The notes under the pieces were generated by a model. It was not told the DNA's origin. It ran no database searches and worked only from the letters and a program-made list of their open reading frames with translations. A stretch of DNA of 47,618 nt from an uncultured bacterium (GTDB lineage: Bacteria; Patescibacteriota; Minisyncoccia; Phycocordibacterales; UBA9973): positions 1 through 47,618 of the forward strand of contig CAIJZZ010000038.1 of assembly GCA_903825255.1 (NCBI GenBank), written 5' to 3'. This document shows positions 1 through 7,724 of this stretch, one piece after another. The position numbers and the translations under genes were made by a program. The stretch's first letter is position 1. Every line of letters starts with the position of its first letter.

Positions 1-141
1 GGTTCTTACACTACTGGTGGCTCGAACTTAAACGGTGGTACAAATGTAAACACTGGTTCTTACACTACTGGTGGCTCGAACTTAAACGGTGGTACAAATG
101 TAAACACTGGTTCTTACACTACTGGTGGCTCGAACTTAAAC
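1..141 (+). repeat. 54-bp tandem repeat, about 2.6 copies (18-aa unit)
   Basis: ggttcttacactactggtggctcgaacttaaacggtggtacaaatgtaaacact at 1-54 and 55-108, then a partial copy 109-141; copies identical at nucleotide level. Confidence 0.95.
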
Positions 142-231
142 AATGGTTATATAATTAGTAGTACTTATTCTATTTCTGGTGGTTCCAATATAAATACTAC
201 TTATATAATTCCTAATGGTTATTTCCGTTAA
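1..231 (+). CDS. C-terminal fragment of a Gly/Ser/Thr/Asn-rich repeat protein (GSYTTGGSNLNGGTNVNT repeats); truncated by the window edge
   Basis: Frame +1 is open from base 1 to TAA at 229-231; translation GSYTTGGSNLNGGTNVNTGSYTTGGSNLNGG...NGYFR*. Absent from the ORF track because the start lies outside the window. Confidence 0.75.
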   Translation, partial: GSYTTGGSNLNGGTNVNTGSYTTGGSNLNGGTNVNTGSYTTGGSNLNNGYIISSTYSISGGSNINTTYIIPNGYFR

Positions 232-239
232 AATAAAAA

Positions 240-680
240 ATGGAAAAGATTTCAAAAAACATATCTGAAACAGAAAAAATTGCCGAAGAATTTTTAAAAA
301 ATATTTTAAATAAAAAAAATAAAAATGCCATAGTAGTAGGACTCTATGGTGATTTAGGAGTAGGGAAGACAGCATTTACCCAAGTAATAGGAAAGATTTT
401 AAAAATTAAAAGAAAAATAAACAGCCCAACGTATGTGATAATAAAAAGTTATCCTATTGGCAAAATTTCTGATTTTAAGCTTTTAATTCACATAGATGCA
501 TATCGGCTAAAAAATGAAAAAGAATTATTACATTTAGGTTGGGAAGAATTAATTTCAAAGCCTGAGAATTTAATTTTCATCGAATGGCCAGAGTTAGTAA
601 TTAAAGCAATGCCTAAAAAACACCATAAAATAGAAATTTTTCATACAAAAGAAGGGTACCGAAAATTTAAAATTAATTAA
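240..680 (+). CDS. tsaE: tRNA threonylcarbamoyladenosine biosynthesis ATPase TsaE
   Basis: P-loop GDLGVGKTAFTQ, SPTYVIIKSY, HIDAYRL, FIEWPE: TsaE/YjeE signature. Confidence 0.9.
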   Translation: MEKISKNISETEKIAEEFLKNILNKKNKNAIVVGLYGDLGVGKTAFTQVIGKILKIKRKINSPTYVIIKSYPIGKISDFKLLIHIDAYRLKNEKELLHLGWEELISKPENLIFIEWPELVIKAMPKKHHKIEIFHTKEGYRKFKIN

Positions 681-715
681 AATATTTAGTTTTAAAAATG
701 CTATAATTAGCCATA

Positions 716-3193
716 ATGGCTAAAGAAAAAGACATAAAAACACTGGTTTTACTAGATGCACATGCGATAATTCATCGCGCTTATCATGCACTGCCTGAGT
801 TTATGTCTTCGAAGGGTGAGCCGACAGGAGCTCTTTATGGGCTTTCAAGTATGCTCATGAAAATAATAACTGATTTAAAACCAGATTACATTGTGGCTTG
901 TTATGACTTACCACAAAAAACTTTTAGGCATATTGCCTATGATGCTTATAAAGCAGGTAGAGCAAAAGCTGATGAAGCTTTAATCTCTCAGTTAAAAAAT
1001 TCTCGTAAGATTTTTGAAGCTTTTGATATTCCTATTTATGATGCGCCAGGTTTTGAAGCAGATGATATTTTGGGTACGATTGTTGAAAAATATAGAAAGG
1101 ATAAAAAAATAAAAATAATTATTGCTTCGGGCGACATGGATACGATGCAATTAGTGGATGATAAAAAAGTACAAGTTTATACTTTAAAAAAAGGAATCAA
1201 TGACACCATTTTATATGACGAAGATGCTGTTTTAGAACGTTTTGGGTTTAAGCCAGAATTTTTACCAGATTATAAAGGATTGCGTGGCGACCCATCAGAC
1301 AATATCATTGGCATCAAAGGAGTTGGTGAGAAAACGGCTACAGACTTGATAGTGACCTTCAGCACAATTGAAGAAATTTATAAACAATTGAAAAGTAAAG
1401 ATGCAGAACAAAAATTTAAAAAATTGAAATTTTCAGATCGAATGATTGAGCTTTTGAAAAATAATGAAGAGGAAGCTTTATTTTCTAAGACCTTAGCCAA
1501 GATCAGGCGAGATGCACCAATAGATTTTGTTCTGCCTAAAAAAACCTTTTGGGAGGCAGCGGATATTAAAAAAATTGAACAAATGTTTTTTGAATTTGAA
1601 TTTAGGAGTTTGTTCACGAGGATAAAAAGTTTTTTTGAAAATAATCAGAAAACAAGTTCAGAAGAAATTTCAGATCGAGATGCTCTCCGTCGCTCGCCCC
1701 ACATCCTGGAAGGGCAAGGTCTTTTTGGTAGCAGCGAAGGCTCCTCCGAGCATCTCGATCTGAAAGTAACACAAAATAGTGAAAAAATAGACGAACAAAA
1801 ACTCAAAGAAGCTTCTATCGCTCTTTGGCTTTTAAATTCTGATATTGCGAATCCAAATTTGGATGATATTTTATTTTTTGGCAAAACAAGATCTTTTGAA
1901 ATTGCTTATGAATATATTTTTAAACAATTAAAGGAAAAAAAATTAGAAAAAGTATATGAAGAAATAGAAAAGCCAATTATCCCTGTAGTAAAAGAGATGC
2001 AAGATTATGGGATTTTGATTGATCAGAAATATTTTGAAAAATTATCAAAAGAATATCATATAGAGCTAGATAAATTAACTTCAAAAATATATAAAATGGC
2101 GGGGACTGAATTTAATATTAATTCTCCAAAACAATTAGGTGAAGTACTTTTTGGAAAAATGGGAATGAAAACCAATAAGAAAAAGGGAGCGAGCGGATCA
2201 CTTTCAACTAAAATTTCTGTATTGGAAGAATTAGAAGAAGGAAATCCAATTATTAAAGAAATAATAAATTATCGAGAATTACAAAAGTTGCTCTCTACTT
2301 ATATTGATGTGATCCCTAAAATGATACAAAATGATGGCAGACTGCATGCAAAGTTTTTACAAAATGGTACCACGACTGGCCGGTTTTCCTCCCAGGATCC
2401 AAATTTACAAAATTTGCCTATTAAAAGTGAATTAGGTAGGAGAATTCGAGGTGGTTTTGTCGCGCAGAAAGGTTTTAAACTTTCCGCTTTTGATTATAGT
2501 CAGATTGAGTTGCGAGTTGCCGCGATGCTATCGGGAGACAAAAAAATGACCGTAATTTTTCATGAAGGAAAAGATATTCATGCTGGAGTAGCCTCTTTTG
2601 TTTTTGGAGTGCCAATAGAGAAGGTAGATCATGAGATGCGTCGACGAGCCAAGGTTATAAATTTCGGAATTATTTATGGTATGGGGGTTTCTGCTTTACG
2701 TAAAAATTTAGGTGGTACGCGTGAAGAAGCACAAAAATTTTATGATAATTATTTTAATCAATTTAAGGGAGTGCGGGATTATATGGAAAGTGTCAAAAGT
2801 TTTGCCGTAAAAAATACATATACAGAAACATTATTTGGTAGACGTAGATTTTTCCCAAACATTAATTCACGAATACCTTTTTTAAAAAACATGGCTGAAC
2901 GTACTGCTACCAACGCCCCTGTACAGGGAACAGCCGCGGATATTATTAAGCTCGCCATTCGTTATGCAGAAGAAGATTTAGATAGTGCTGGTTATTTAAA
3001 TAAGGCACATCTAGTGTTACAAATTCATGATGAATTGGTTTATGAGATAGAAGAAAGTATTTTGTCAAAAGCTGAAGAAATCATAAAAAAAGCGATGGAG
3101 ATGGTTCTTGAGAGATCATATTTACATTATCAAACAAGCATTCCACTTGAAGTGCATTATGGGTCAGGAAATAATTTAGGAGAAGTAAAGTAA
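716..3193 (+). CDS. polA: DNA polymerase I (5'-3' exonuclease plus family A polymerase)
   Basis: N-terminal FEADDILGT, GDPSDNIIGIKGVGEKTA; polymerase motifs TGRFSSQDPNLQNLP, FDYSQIELR, RRRAKVINFGIIYGM, QIHDELVYE. Confidence 0.97.
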   Translation: MAKEKDIKTLVLLDAHAIIHRAYHALPEFMSSKGEPTGALYGLSSMLMKIITDLKPDYIVACYDLPQKTFRHIAYDAYKAGRAKADEALISQLKNSRKIFEAFDIPIYDAPGFEADDILGTIVEKYRKDKKIKIIIASGDMDTMQLVDDKKVQVYTLKKGINDTILYDEDAVLERFGFKPEFLPDYKGLRGDPSDNIIGIKGVGEKTATDLIVTFSTIEEIYKQLKSKDAEQKFKKLKFSDRMIELLKNNEEEALFSKTLAKIRRDAPIDFVLPKKTFWEAADIKKIEQMFFEFEFRSLFTRIKSFFENNQKTSSEEISDRDALRRSPHILEGQGLFGSSEGSSEHLDLKVTQNSEKIDEQKLKEASIALWLLNSDIANPNLDDILFFGKTRSFEIAYEYIFKQLKEKKLEKVYEEIEKPIIPVVKEMQDYGILIDQKYFEKLSKEYHIELDKLTSKIYKMAGTEFNINSPKQLGEVLFGKMGMKTNKKKGASGSLSTKISVLEELEEGNPIIKEIINYRELQKLLSTYIDVIPKMIQNDGRLHAKFLQNGTTTGRFSSQDPNLQNLPIKSELGRRIRGGFVAQKGFKLSAFDYSQIELRVAAMLSGDKKMTVIFHEGKDIHAGVASFVFGVPIEKVDHEMRRRAKVINFGIIYGMGVSALRKNLGGTREEAQKFYDNYFNQFKGVRDYMESVKSFAVKNTYTETLFGRRRFFPNINSRIPFLKNMAERTATNAPVQGTAADIIKLAIRYAEEDLDSAGYLNKAHLVLQIHDELVYEIEESILSKAEEIIKKAMEMVLERSYLHYQTSIPLEVHYGSGNNLGEVK
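1668..1765 (+). repeat. Palindromic element (family A) inside polA, 98 bp with perfect 18-bp inverted arms
   Basis: Arms tttcagatcgagatgctc (1668-1685) and gagcatctcgatctgaaa (1748-1765) are exact reverse complements; core cgtcgctcgccccacatcctggaagggcaaggtc...gcagcgaaggctcctccgag recurs in uvrA and uvrB. Confidence 0.93.
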
Positions 3194-3231
3194 ATTTACT
3201 TTTTAGTTTTTTATAGTATAATAAAAGTCTT

Positions 3232-3726
3232 ATGTCTCAGAAAATAGAATCAATAAAAAATGAAAAAATGAAAGAAGTAGCACAAAAAATCAAAATACAT
3301 ACTATTTTGGCACATTCTTATTCTTTTTATTTTATTGCTTTTTTAGTTGGATTATTTTTTGATTTTATTTTTAAATTCAAAATATTTACTCATCCGATAG
3401 TAATTTTAATAGGATTTATTTTAATTATTTTTTCTTCTATTTTGATATTCTGGGCACAGAATACTTCTCGTAATTTAAAAAGCAAAATTTTAACCAAAGA
3501 TGATTTTTTAATAGGACCATACCGTTTTTCTAGAAGCCCAACTCATTGGGGACTAACATTTTTAATGCTTGGTTTTGGATTTTTAGTAAATGGATTTTTT
3601 GTGATTTTTCTTACAATTATTTCTTTTTTTATAACCAAGTTTATTCCTTTAAAAGAAGAAGAGGCTATTTTAGCTCAAAAATATGGTGAACCTTATTTAG
3701 AATATAAAAAACTAGTTAGAGTTTAA
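3232..3726 (+). CDS. Isoprenylcysteine carboxyl methyltransferase / PEMT-like membrane methyltransferase
   Basis: Multi-TM; GPYRFSRSPTHWG...KEEEAILAQKYGEPYLEYKK C-terminal ICMT/PEMT motif. Confidence 0.75.
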   Translation: MSQKIESIKNEKMKEVAQKIKIHTILAHSYSFYFIAFLVGLFFDFIFKFKIFTHPIVILIGFILIIFSSILIFWAQNTSRNLKSKILTKDDFLIGPYRFSRSPTHWGLTFLMLGFGFLVNGFFVIFLTIISFFITKFIPLKEEEAILAQKYGEPYLEYKKLVRV

Positions 3727-3729
3727 TTT

Positions 3730-4377
3730 ATGATTTATCTTTTTTCCGGAGACGACACAAAAACTAAATATAAAAACTACGAAAAATTTGTAGAGACTGC
3801 CTCGAAAGGAATAGAGGGGTTTTTTATAAACCGTAATAATTTTGACCGAATACAAATAGAGAGTCTCTACTCTGGAGCGGGGCTTTTTTTTAGTAAATGT
3901 CTGGTTGTGTTTACTGATGTTTTTGAAAGAGAAGAAACACGCGATTTTATTTTAGAAAAACTAGATTTTATTAGTGAGTCACAAAATGATTTTGTTTTTT
4001 TAGAAGGGAAATTAAATAAGCCAGTTTTAGATGCTTTTAAAAAAGTTCGAGCAGAATTAAATATTTTTGAATTAACTAAAGAAAAAAAAGAAAAATTTAA
4101 TAGTTTTTTATTGGCTAATGCGCTCGGGGATAGAGATAAATTAAATCTCTGGATTTATTTTAGACAAGCGATGGATAAAGGAGTAGGAATGGAGGAGTTA
4201 GTAGGAGTTTTGTTTTGGAAAGTGAAGGATATGATACTTAAAAAAGATTTTCGAAAATTTAAAGAGAAAGAACTGCAAGATTTTTCTGCTAAGATTTCTT
4301 ACCTGCTACCTCAAGCGCGCAAAGAAGGATTAGATGATGAATCAGTCTTTGAGCAGTTTTTACTTGAAGCATTTTAA
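3730..4377 (+). CDS. holA: DNA polymerase III delta subunit-like
   Basis: MIYLFSGDDTKTKYKNYEKFV N-terminus and overall HolA-like organisation (215 aa, short). Confidence 0.6.
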   Translation: MIYLFSGDDTKTKYKNYEKFVETASKGIEGFFINRNNFDRIQIESLYSGAGLFFSKCLVVFTDVFEREETRDFILEKLDFISESQNDFVFLEGKLNKPVLDAFKKVRAELNIFELTKEKKEKFNSFLLANALGDRDKLNLWIYFRQAMDKGVGMEELVGVLFWKVKDMILKKDFRKFKEKELQDFSAKISYLLPQARKEGLDDESVFEQFLLEAF

Positions 4378-4400
4378 AAAACTCCCATTGTGGGGTTTTT
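4376..4400 (+). terminator. Rho-independent terminator after holA
   Basis: aaaaactcccattgtggggttttt hairpin with T tail; also near the 3' end of the convergent tRNA. Confidence 0.6.
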
Positions 4401-4407
4401 AATTTTG

Positions 4408-4480
4408 TCCGCCCGCTCGGGATCGAACCGAGGACCTTATCCTTAAAAGGGATCTGCTCTACCAGCTGAGCTACGGGCGG
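4408..4480 (-). tRNA. tRNA-Lys (anticodon UUU)
   Basis: Reverse complement CCGCCCG TA GCTC AGCTGGTA GAGC A GATCC CTTTTAA GGATA AGGTC CTCGG TTCGATC CCGAG CGGGCGG A; cloverleaf folds, with a 27-43 mismatch; CCA not encoded. Confidence 0.93.
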
Positions 4481-4619
4481 TTATTTAACTTTATCTAAAA
4501 ACTAAACAATAAAACTACTATAATCTAACGACCTACCAAAACAACTACTGGCGGTTATTAAACTATAAAATGATAATATCTGAAATTACCTTAAAAATCA
4601 AGAAGAAGTTAAAATAATA

Positions 4620-4645
4620 CAGCCTGTTCACGTAGGATCAGGCTG
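4620..4645 (-). terminator. Hairpin overlapping the 3' end of the 4628-4972 gene
   Basis: cagcctg...caggctg inverted repeat, T-rich on the minus strand downstream. Confidence 0.5.
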
Positions 4646-4972
4646 TTCATTTTTAGGTGAAACATTCTTTTTAAGAAGATTTAAGGTTTTTTTAGAAACA
4701 ATTTCTTTAAAATAAAGAAATATTTCATCATCTACTTCTATAATATTACTTATGCTTTGATATGTGAGTTTTGGACCACCATAGTTCAAATTTAAGCTAT
4801 TCCAGGCTTGCTCTAAAAGAACGCTTGGTAAATTTTTTTTAATTTTTTTTATTCCTTTTTCAGATTTAAAATCAATTAAGATTTGTTTTTTAATTTTTTT
4901 ATTAGATTTTAAATAATACTGTAGTATAAGCTCTTTTAAAGCTTTCTTTATTTCATTTCTAATTTCGCTCAT
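4628..4972 (-). CDS. Hypothetical protein, 114 aa
   Basis: ORF with Lys-rich coding sequence; no family recognised. Confidence 0.6.
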   Translation of the reverse strand: MSEIRNEIKKALKELILQYYLKSNKKIKKQILIDFKSEKGIKKIKKNLPSVLLEQAWNSLNLNYGGPKLTYQSISNIIEVDDEIFLYFKEIVSKKTLNLLKKNVSPKNEQPDPT

Positions 4973-5045
4973 ATTTTTACAAGTTTACATTTAATAATAA
5001 ATTAACATAATAAAAAACAGAAGTCTATTTTTCAAAATTATTCAT

Positions 5046-7415
5046 TTGTTTTTTATTATATATATGGTTAAATTAGAAACGATGCAAAAAGAGAGTATTT
5101 TTAAACTACATAGCCCATTTCAGCCTGAAGGGGATCAACCACAGGCTATTTTGAAGTTAGTGGAGGGCTTAAAGAAAGGTATGCGTAAACAGACGCTTTT
5201 TGGAGCGACAGGCACTGGTAAGACTTTTACGATGGCCAATGTGATAGCCCAATACAACAAGCCGACATTAGTCATAGCGCATAATAAAACTCTCGCGGCT
5301 CAACTCGCCCAAGAATTCCGAGAATTTTTCCCCGATGCCGCAGTGCATTATTTTGTTTCTTACTATGACTATTATCAGCCAGAAGCCTATATGCCAGTTT
5401 CTGATACTTATATAGAAAAAGATGCACAGATCAATAAAGAAATTGATCGGCTTCGCCACGCTTCCACTCAGGCGCTTTTAACCAGACGAGATGTAATTAT
5501 TGTTGCCTCTGTGTCTTGTATTTATGGTTTGGGTAGCCCAGAAGAATATCAGAAAGTAAATCTAAAATTAGAAGTTGGGATGAAAATAGATCGGCTGAGT
5601 TTAATGAAACGTTTAATTGGAATACATTTTGAAAGAACGAATGCAGATTTGAGTGGAGGCCAATTCCGTTCAATCGGACCAAAAGTAGAATTCATGCCTA
5701 TATCTGAAACCACAATGTATCAAGTAGAAATTGAAGATGGAAAAATTTCAGCGATTAATAAAATAGAGGCAGTGTCTTCAAAAATAATCTCATCTCCAAA
5801 ATCAGTTTTTATTTTTCCTGCAAAACATTTTATTACTGAAGAAGTAAAAAAGAAAAAAGCATTAACTTTAATCAAAGATGAGCTGAAGATGCAACTAAAA
5901 AAATTTGAAAAAGAAGGTAAGCTTTTGGAAGCCGAACGAATTAAAAGACGAACGAATTATGACCTCGCAATGATTAAAGAAGTTGGCTATTGTAACGGTA
6001 TTGAAAACTATTCTCGTCACTTGTCTGGCAAAGCCGTTGGTGAACCACCAGAAACTTTGCTTTCATATTTTCCTCGTACTAAAAATCAGGAACATCCTTT
6101 TCGTCGTTCGCCCCACATCTTGGAAGGGCAAGGTCCAACTGACAGTAGCGCAGACTCCTTCAAGGATGTTCCTGATTTTTTGACGATTATTGATGAATCG
6201 CATGTGACCTTACCTCAATTAAATGGAATGTATGCGGGCGACGCCTCACGCAAAAAGACTTTGATTGAATATGGTTTTCGTTTACCTTCAGCGGCGGACA
6301 ACCGACCTCTTAAATATCCTGAATTTGAAAAGAGGATTGGCCCGGTGATTTATACGAGTGCCACTCCGAGTGAAGTGGAGCGAGCTACTAGTGAACAAAT
6401 TGTAGAACAAATTATTCGTCCGACTGGTTTAATTGATCCAGAAATAATTGTGCGACCTGTTTCAGCTACCTCGTCAGAGGTGCAGTTTTCTGCGAGGTCC
6501 TCGGTTCTCCTCGCCTCCGGCTCGGCCAGACCATCGCATAAAACTGCACCTCTGCCTCGTGGCAGCAGTGCAGATTCTTCCGAGAACATTGGGAAGGCTT
6601 ATGTTGGTCAGATTCAAGATTTTATTGCTGAAGCGGAAAAGACAATCAAAAAAGGTTTTCGAGTGTTAGCTACGACGCTGACAAAAAAAATGGCAGAAGA
6701 TTTGTCTACGTATTTAAAAGAAAAAGGAATTAAAGCAGAATATTTACATAGTGATATTAAAACGATTGACCGAATAAAAATTCTCACTCAGTTTAGACGT
6801 GGCGGATTAAATAAAAATAAAGAAGAAGGGGGTTTTGATATTTTAGTCGGGGTGAACTTATTGCGTGAAGGTTTGGATTTACCGGAAGTGGCGTTAATCG
6901 GCATTCTCGATGCTGACAAAGAAGGGTTCCTTCGTTCTGAAACTTCACTTATTCAAACAATCGGCCGAGCAGCCCGTAATAGTGAAGGTAAGGTCATTCT
7001 TTATGCCGATGTGATGACAGGTTCACTTGAGAGAGCCATCAAGGAAACAAATCGTCGTCGAAGTATTCAAATTGCTTATAATAAAAAACACAGCATTACT
7101 CCGACAACGATTTTGAAAAAGATAAAAGATATTACACAAGAAATGGAAAGCGTGCATGGGAAAGCAGTGAATGCAGAATTAACGCTTGATTTGGAAATAT
7201 TCAAACGTGCTCAGAAAAAAGAAATAAGTAAAGAATTAGCGAAAGATTATTTACGAGCACCCACGCCAGAGAAATTACAGAACGAATTAATTTATAAAAA
7301 AATAATTAAACTTAAAGAAAAAGAAATGAATAAAGCGGTAAAAGAATTAGATTTTGAGACAGCTGCGATTCTTCGGGATGAGATAGTAGTTCTAAAAGAA
7401 AAAATTGAGAAATAA
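5046..7415 (+). CDS. uvrB: Excinuclease ABC subunit B (start probably internal, ATG at 5064 or 5082)
   Basis: GATGTGKTFTMANVI, YFVSYYDYYQPEAY, SRHLSGKAVGEPPETLLSYFP, TIDESHVT, VGVNLLREGLDLPEV, C-terminal UVR domain. Confidence 0.97.
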   Translation: MFFIIYMVKLETMQKESIFKLHSPFQPEGDQPQAILKLVEGLKKGMRKQTLFGATGTGKTFTMANVIAQYNKPTLVIAHNKTLAAQLAQEFREFFPDAAVHYFVSYYDYYQPEAYMPVSDTYIEKDAQINKEIDRLRHASTQALLTRRDVIIVASVSCIYGLGSPEEYQKVNLKLEVGMKIDRLSLMKRLIGIHFERTNADLSGGQFRSIGPKVEFMPISETTMYQVEIEDGKISAINKIEAVSSKIISSPKSVFIFPAKHFITEEVKKKKALTLIKDELKMQLKKFEKEGKLLEAERIKRRTNYDLAMIKEVGYCNGIENYSRHLSGKAVGEPPETLLSYFPRTKNQEHPFRRSPHILEGQGPTDSSADSFKDVPDFLTIIDESHVTLPQLNGMYAGDASRKKTLIEYGFRLPSAADNRPLKYPEFEKRIGPVIYTSATPSEVERATSEQIVEQIIRPTGLIDPEIIVRPVSATSSEVQFSARSSVLLASGSARPSHKTAPLPRGSSADSSENIGKAYVGQIQDFIAEAEKTIKKGFRVLATTLTKKMAEDLSTYLKEKGIKAEYLHSDIKTIDRIKILTQFRRGGLNKNKEEGGFDILVGVNLLREGLDLPEVALIGILDADKEGFLRSETSLIQTIGRAARNSEGKVILYADVMTGSLERAIKETNRRRSIQIAYNKKHSITPTTILKKIKDITQEMESVHGKAVNAELTLDLEIFKRAQKKEISKELAKDYLRAPTPEKLQNELIYKKIIKLKEKEMNKAVKELDFETAAILRDEIVVLKEKIEK
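6081..6180 (+). repeat. Palindromic element (family A) inside uvrB, 100 bp with perfect 19-bp arms
   Basis: aaaaatcaggaacatcctt (6081-6099) versus aaggatgttcctgattttt (6162-6180) are exact reverse complements; core cgtcgttcgccccacatcttggaagggcaaggtc matches the polA copy. Confidence 0.93.
6475..6554 (+). repeat. Palindromic element (family B, possibly composite) inside uvrB, perfect 15-bp arms
   Basis: cagaggtgcagtttt (6475-6489) versus aaaactgcacctctg (6540-6554); core aggtcctcggtt...ggctcggccagaccatcgca resembles the uvrC element. Downstream ggcagcagtgcagattcttccgaga resembles the family A 3' end. Confidence 0.85.
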
Positions 7416-7416
7416 A

Positions 7417-7444
7417 AAGAGGTTGCGAAACAAGCAACCTCTTC
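7417..7444 (+). terminator. Rho-independent terminator after uvrB
   Basis: aagaggttgc-gaaacaa-gcaacctctt perfect 10-bp stem. Confidence 0.75.
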
Positions 7445-7467
7445 AAAAAATAGTTATATTACTATTT

Positions 7468-7584
7468 TTATTTTGTTTTAGCTGATGTTTGTGCATGTAA
7501 TGGTCCTTTATAGTCAGGATTACAACTCACCATCATAACCATTAACATTACTGCTAATGATAAAAGAAGAACAGATTTTTTCAT
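7468..7584 (-). CDS. Small putative lipoprotein, 38 aa
   Basis: MKKSVLLLSLAVMLMVMMVSCNPDYKGPLHAQTSAKTK*: signal peptide plus lipobox-like MVSC; below the ORF-track length cutoff. Confidence 0.5.
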   Translation of the reverse strand: MKKSVLLLSLAVMLMVMMVSCNPDYKGPLHAQTSAKTK

Positions 7585-7681
7585 ATAAATTTTTTTAATA
7601 TTTAATTTAGATTAACCTTTTTGGGTATTTTTGTCAAATTGAGAAGTTTGTGATATAATAGATTTATATTAATATTGATAC

Positions 7682-7708
7682 ACACCCCTATAGAGTAGAG
7701 CGGGGTGT
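7682..7708 (+). promoter_or_regulatory. Hairpin in the uvrA leader
   Basis: acacccctatagagtagagcggggtgt: 7-bp arms acacccc/ggggtgt just upstream of the uvrA ATG (7725). Confidence 0.5.
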
Positions 7709-7724
7709 CATTGCGTTATACATA

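Noticed and set aside
1-141. CRISPR-like tandem repeats at the window start
   Set aside because: Contiguous 54-bp tandem coding repeats without unique spacers.
4471-4570. Short repeat of the tRNA-Lys 5' flank (gggcggttatttaac at 4475 and tggcggttattaaac near 4551) as an att-site scar
   Set aside because: Only about 14 bp, at the tRNA 5' rather than 3' end, and no integrase nearby.
6350-6669. ORFs over the second uvrB insertion (6350-6589 minus, 6448-6669 plus) as genes carried by the element
   Set aside because: They arise from the locally GC-rich insert; no start context or motif, and uvrB frame continues through.
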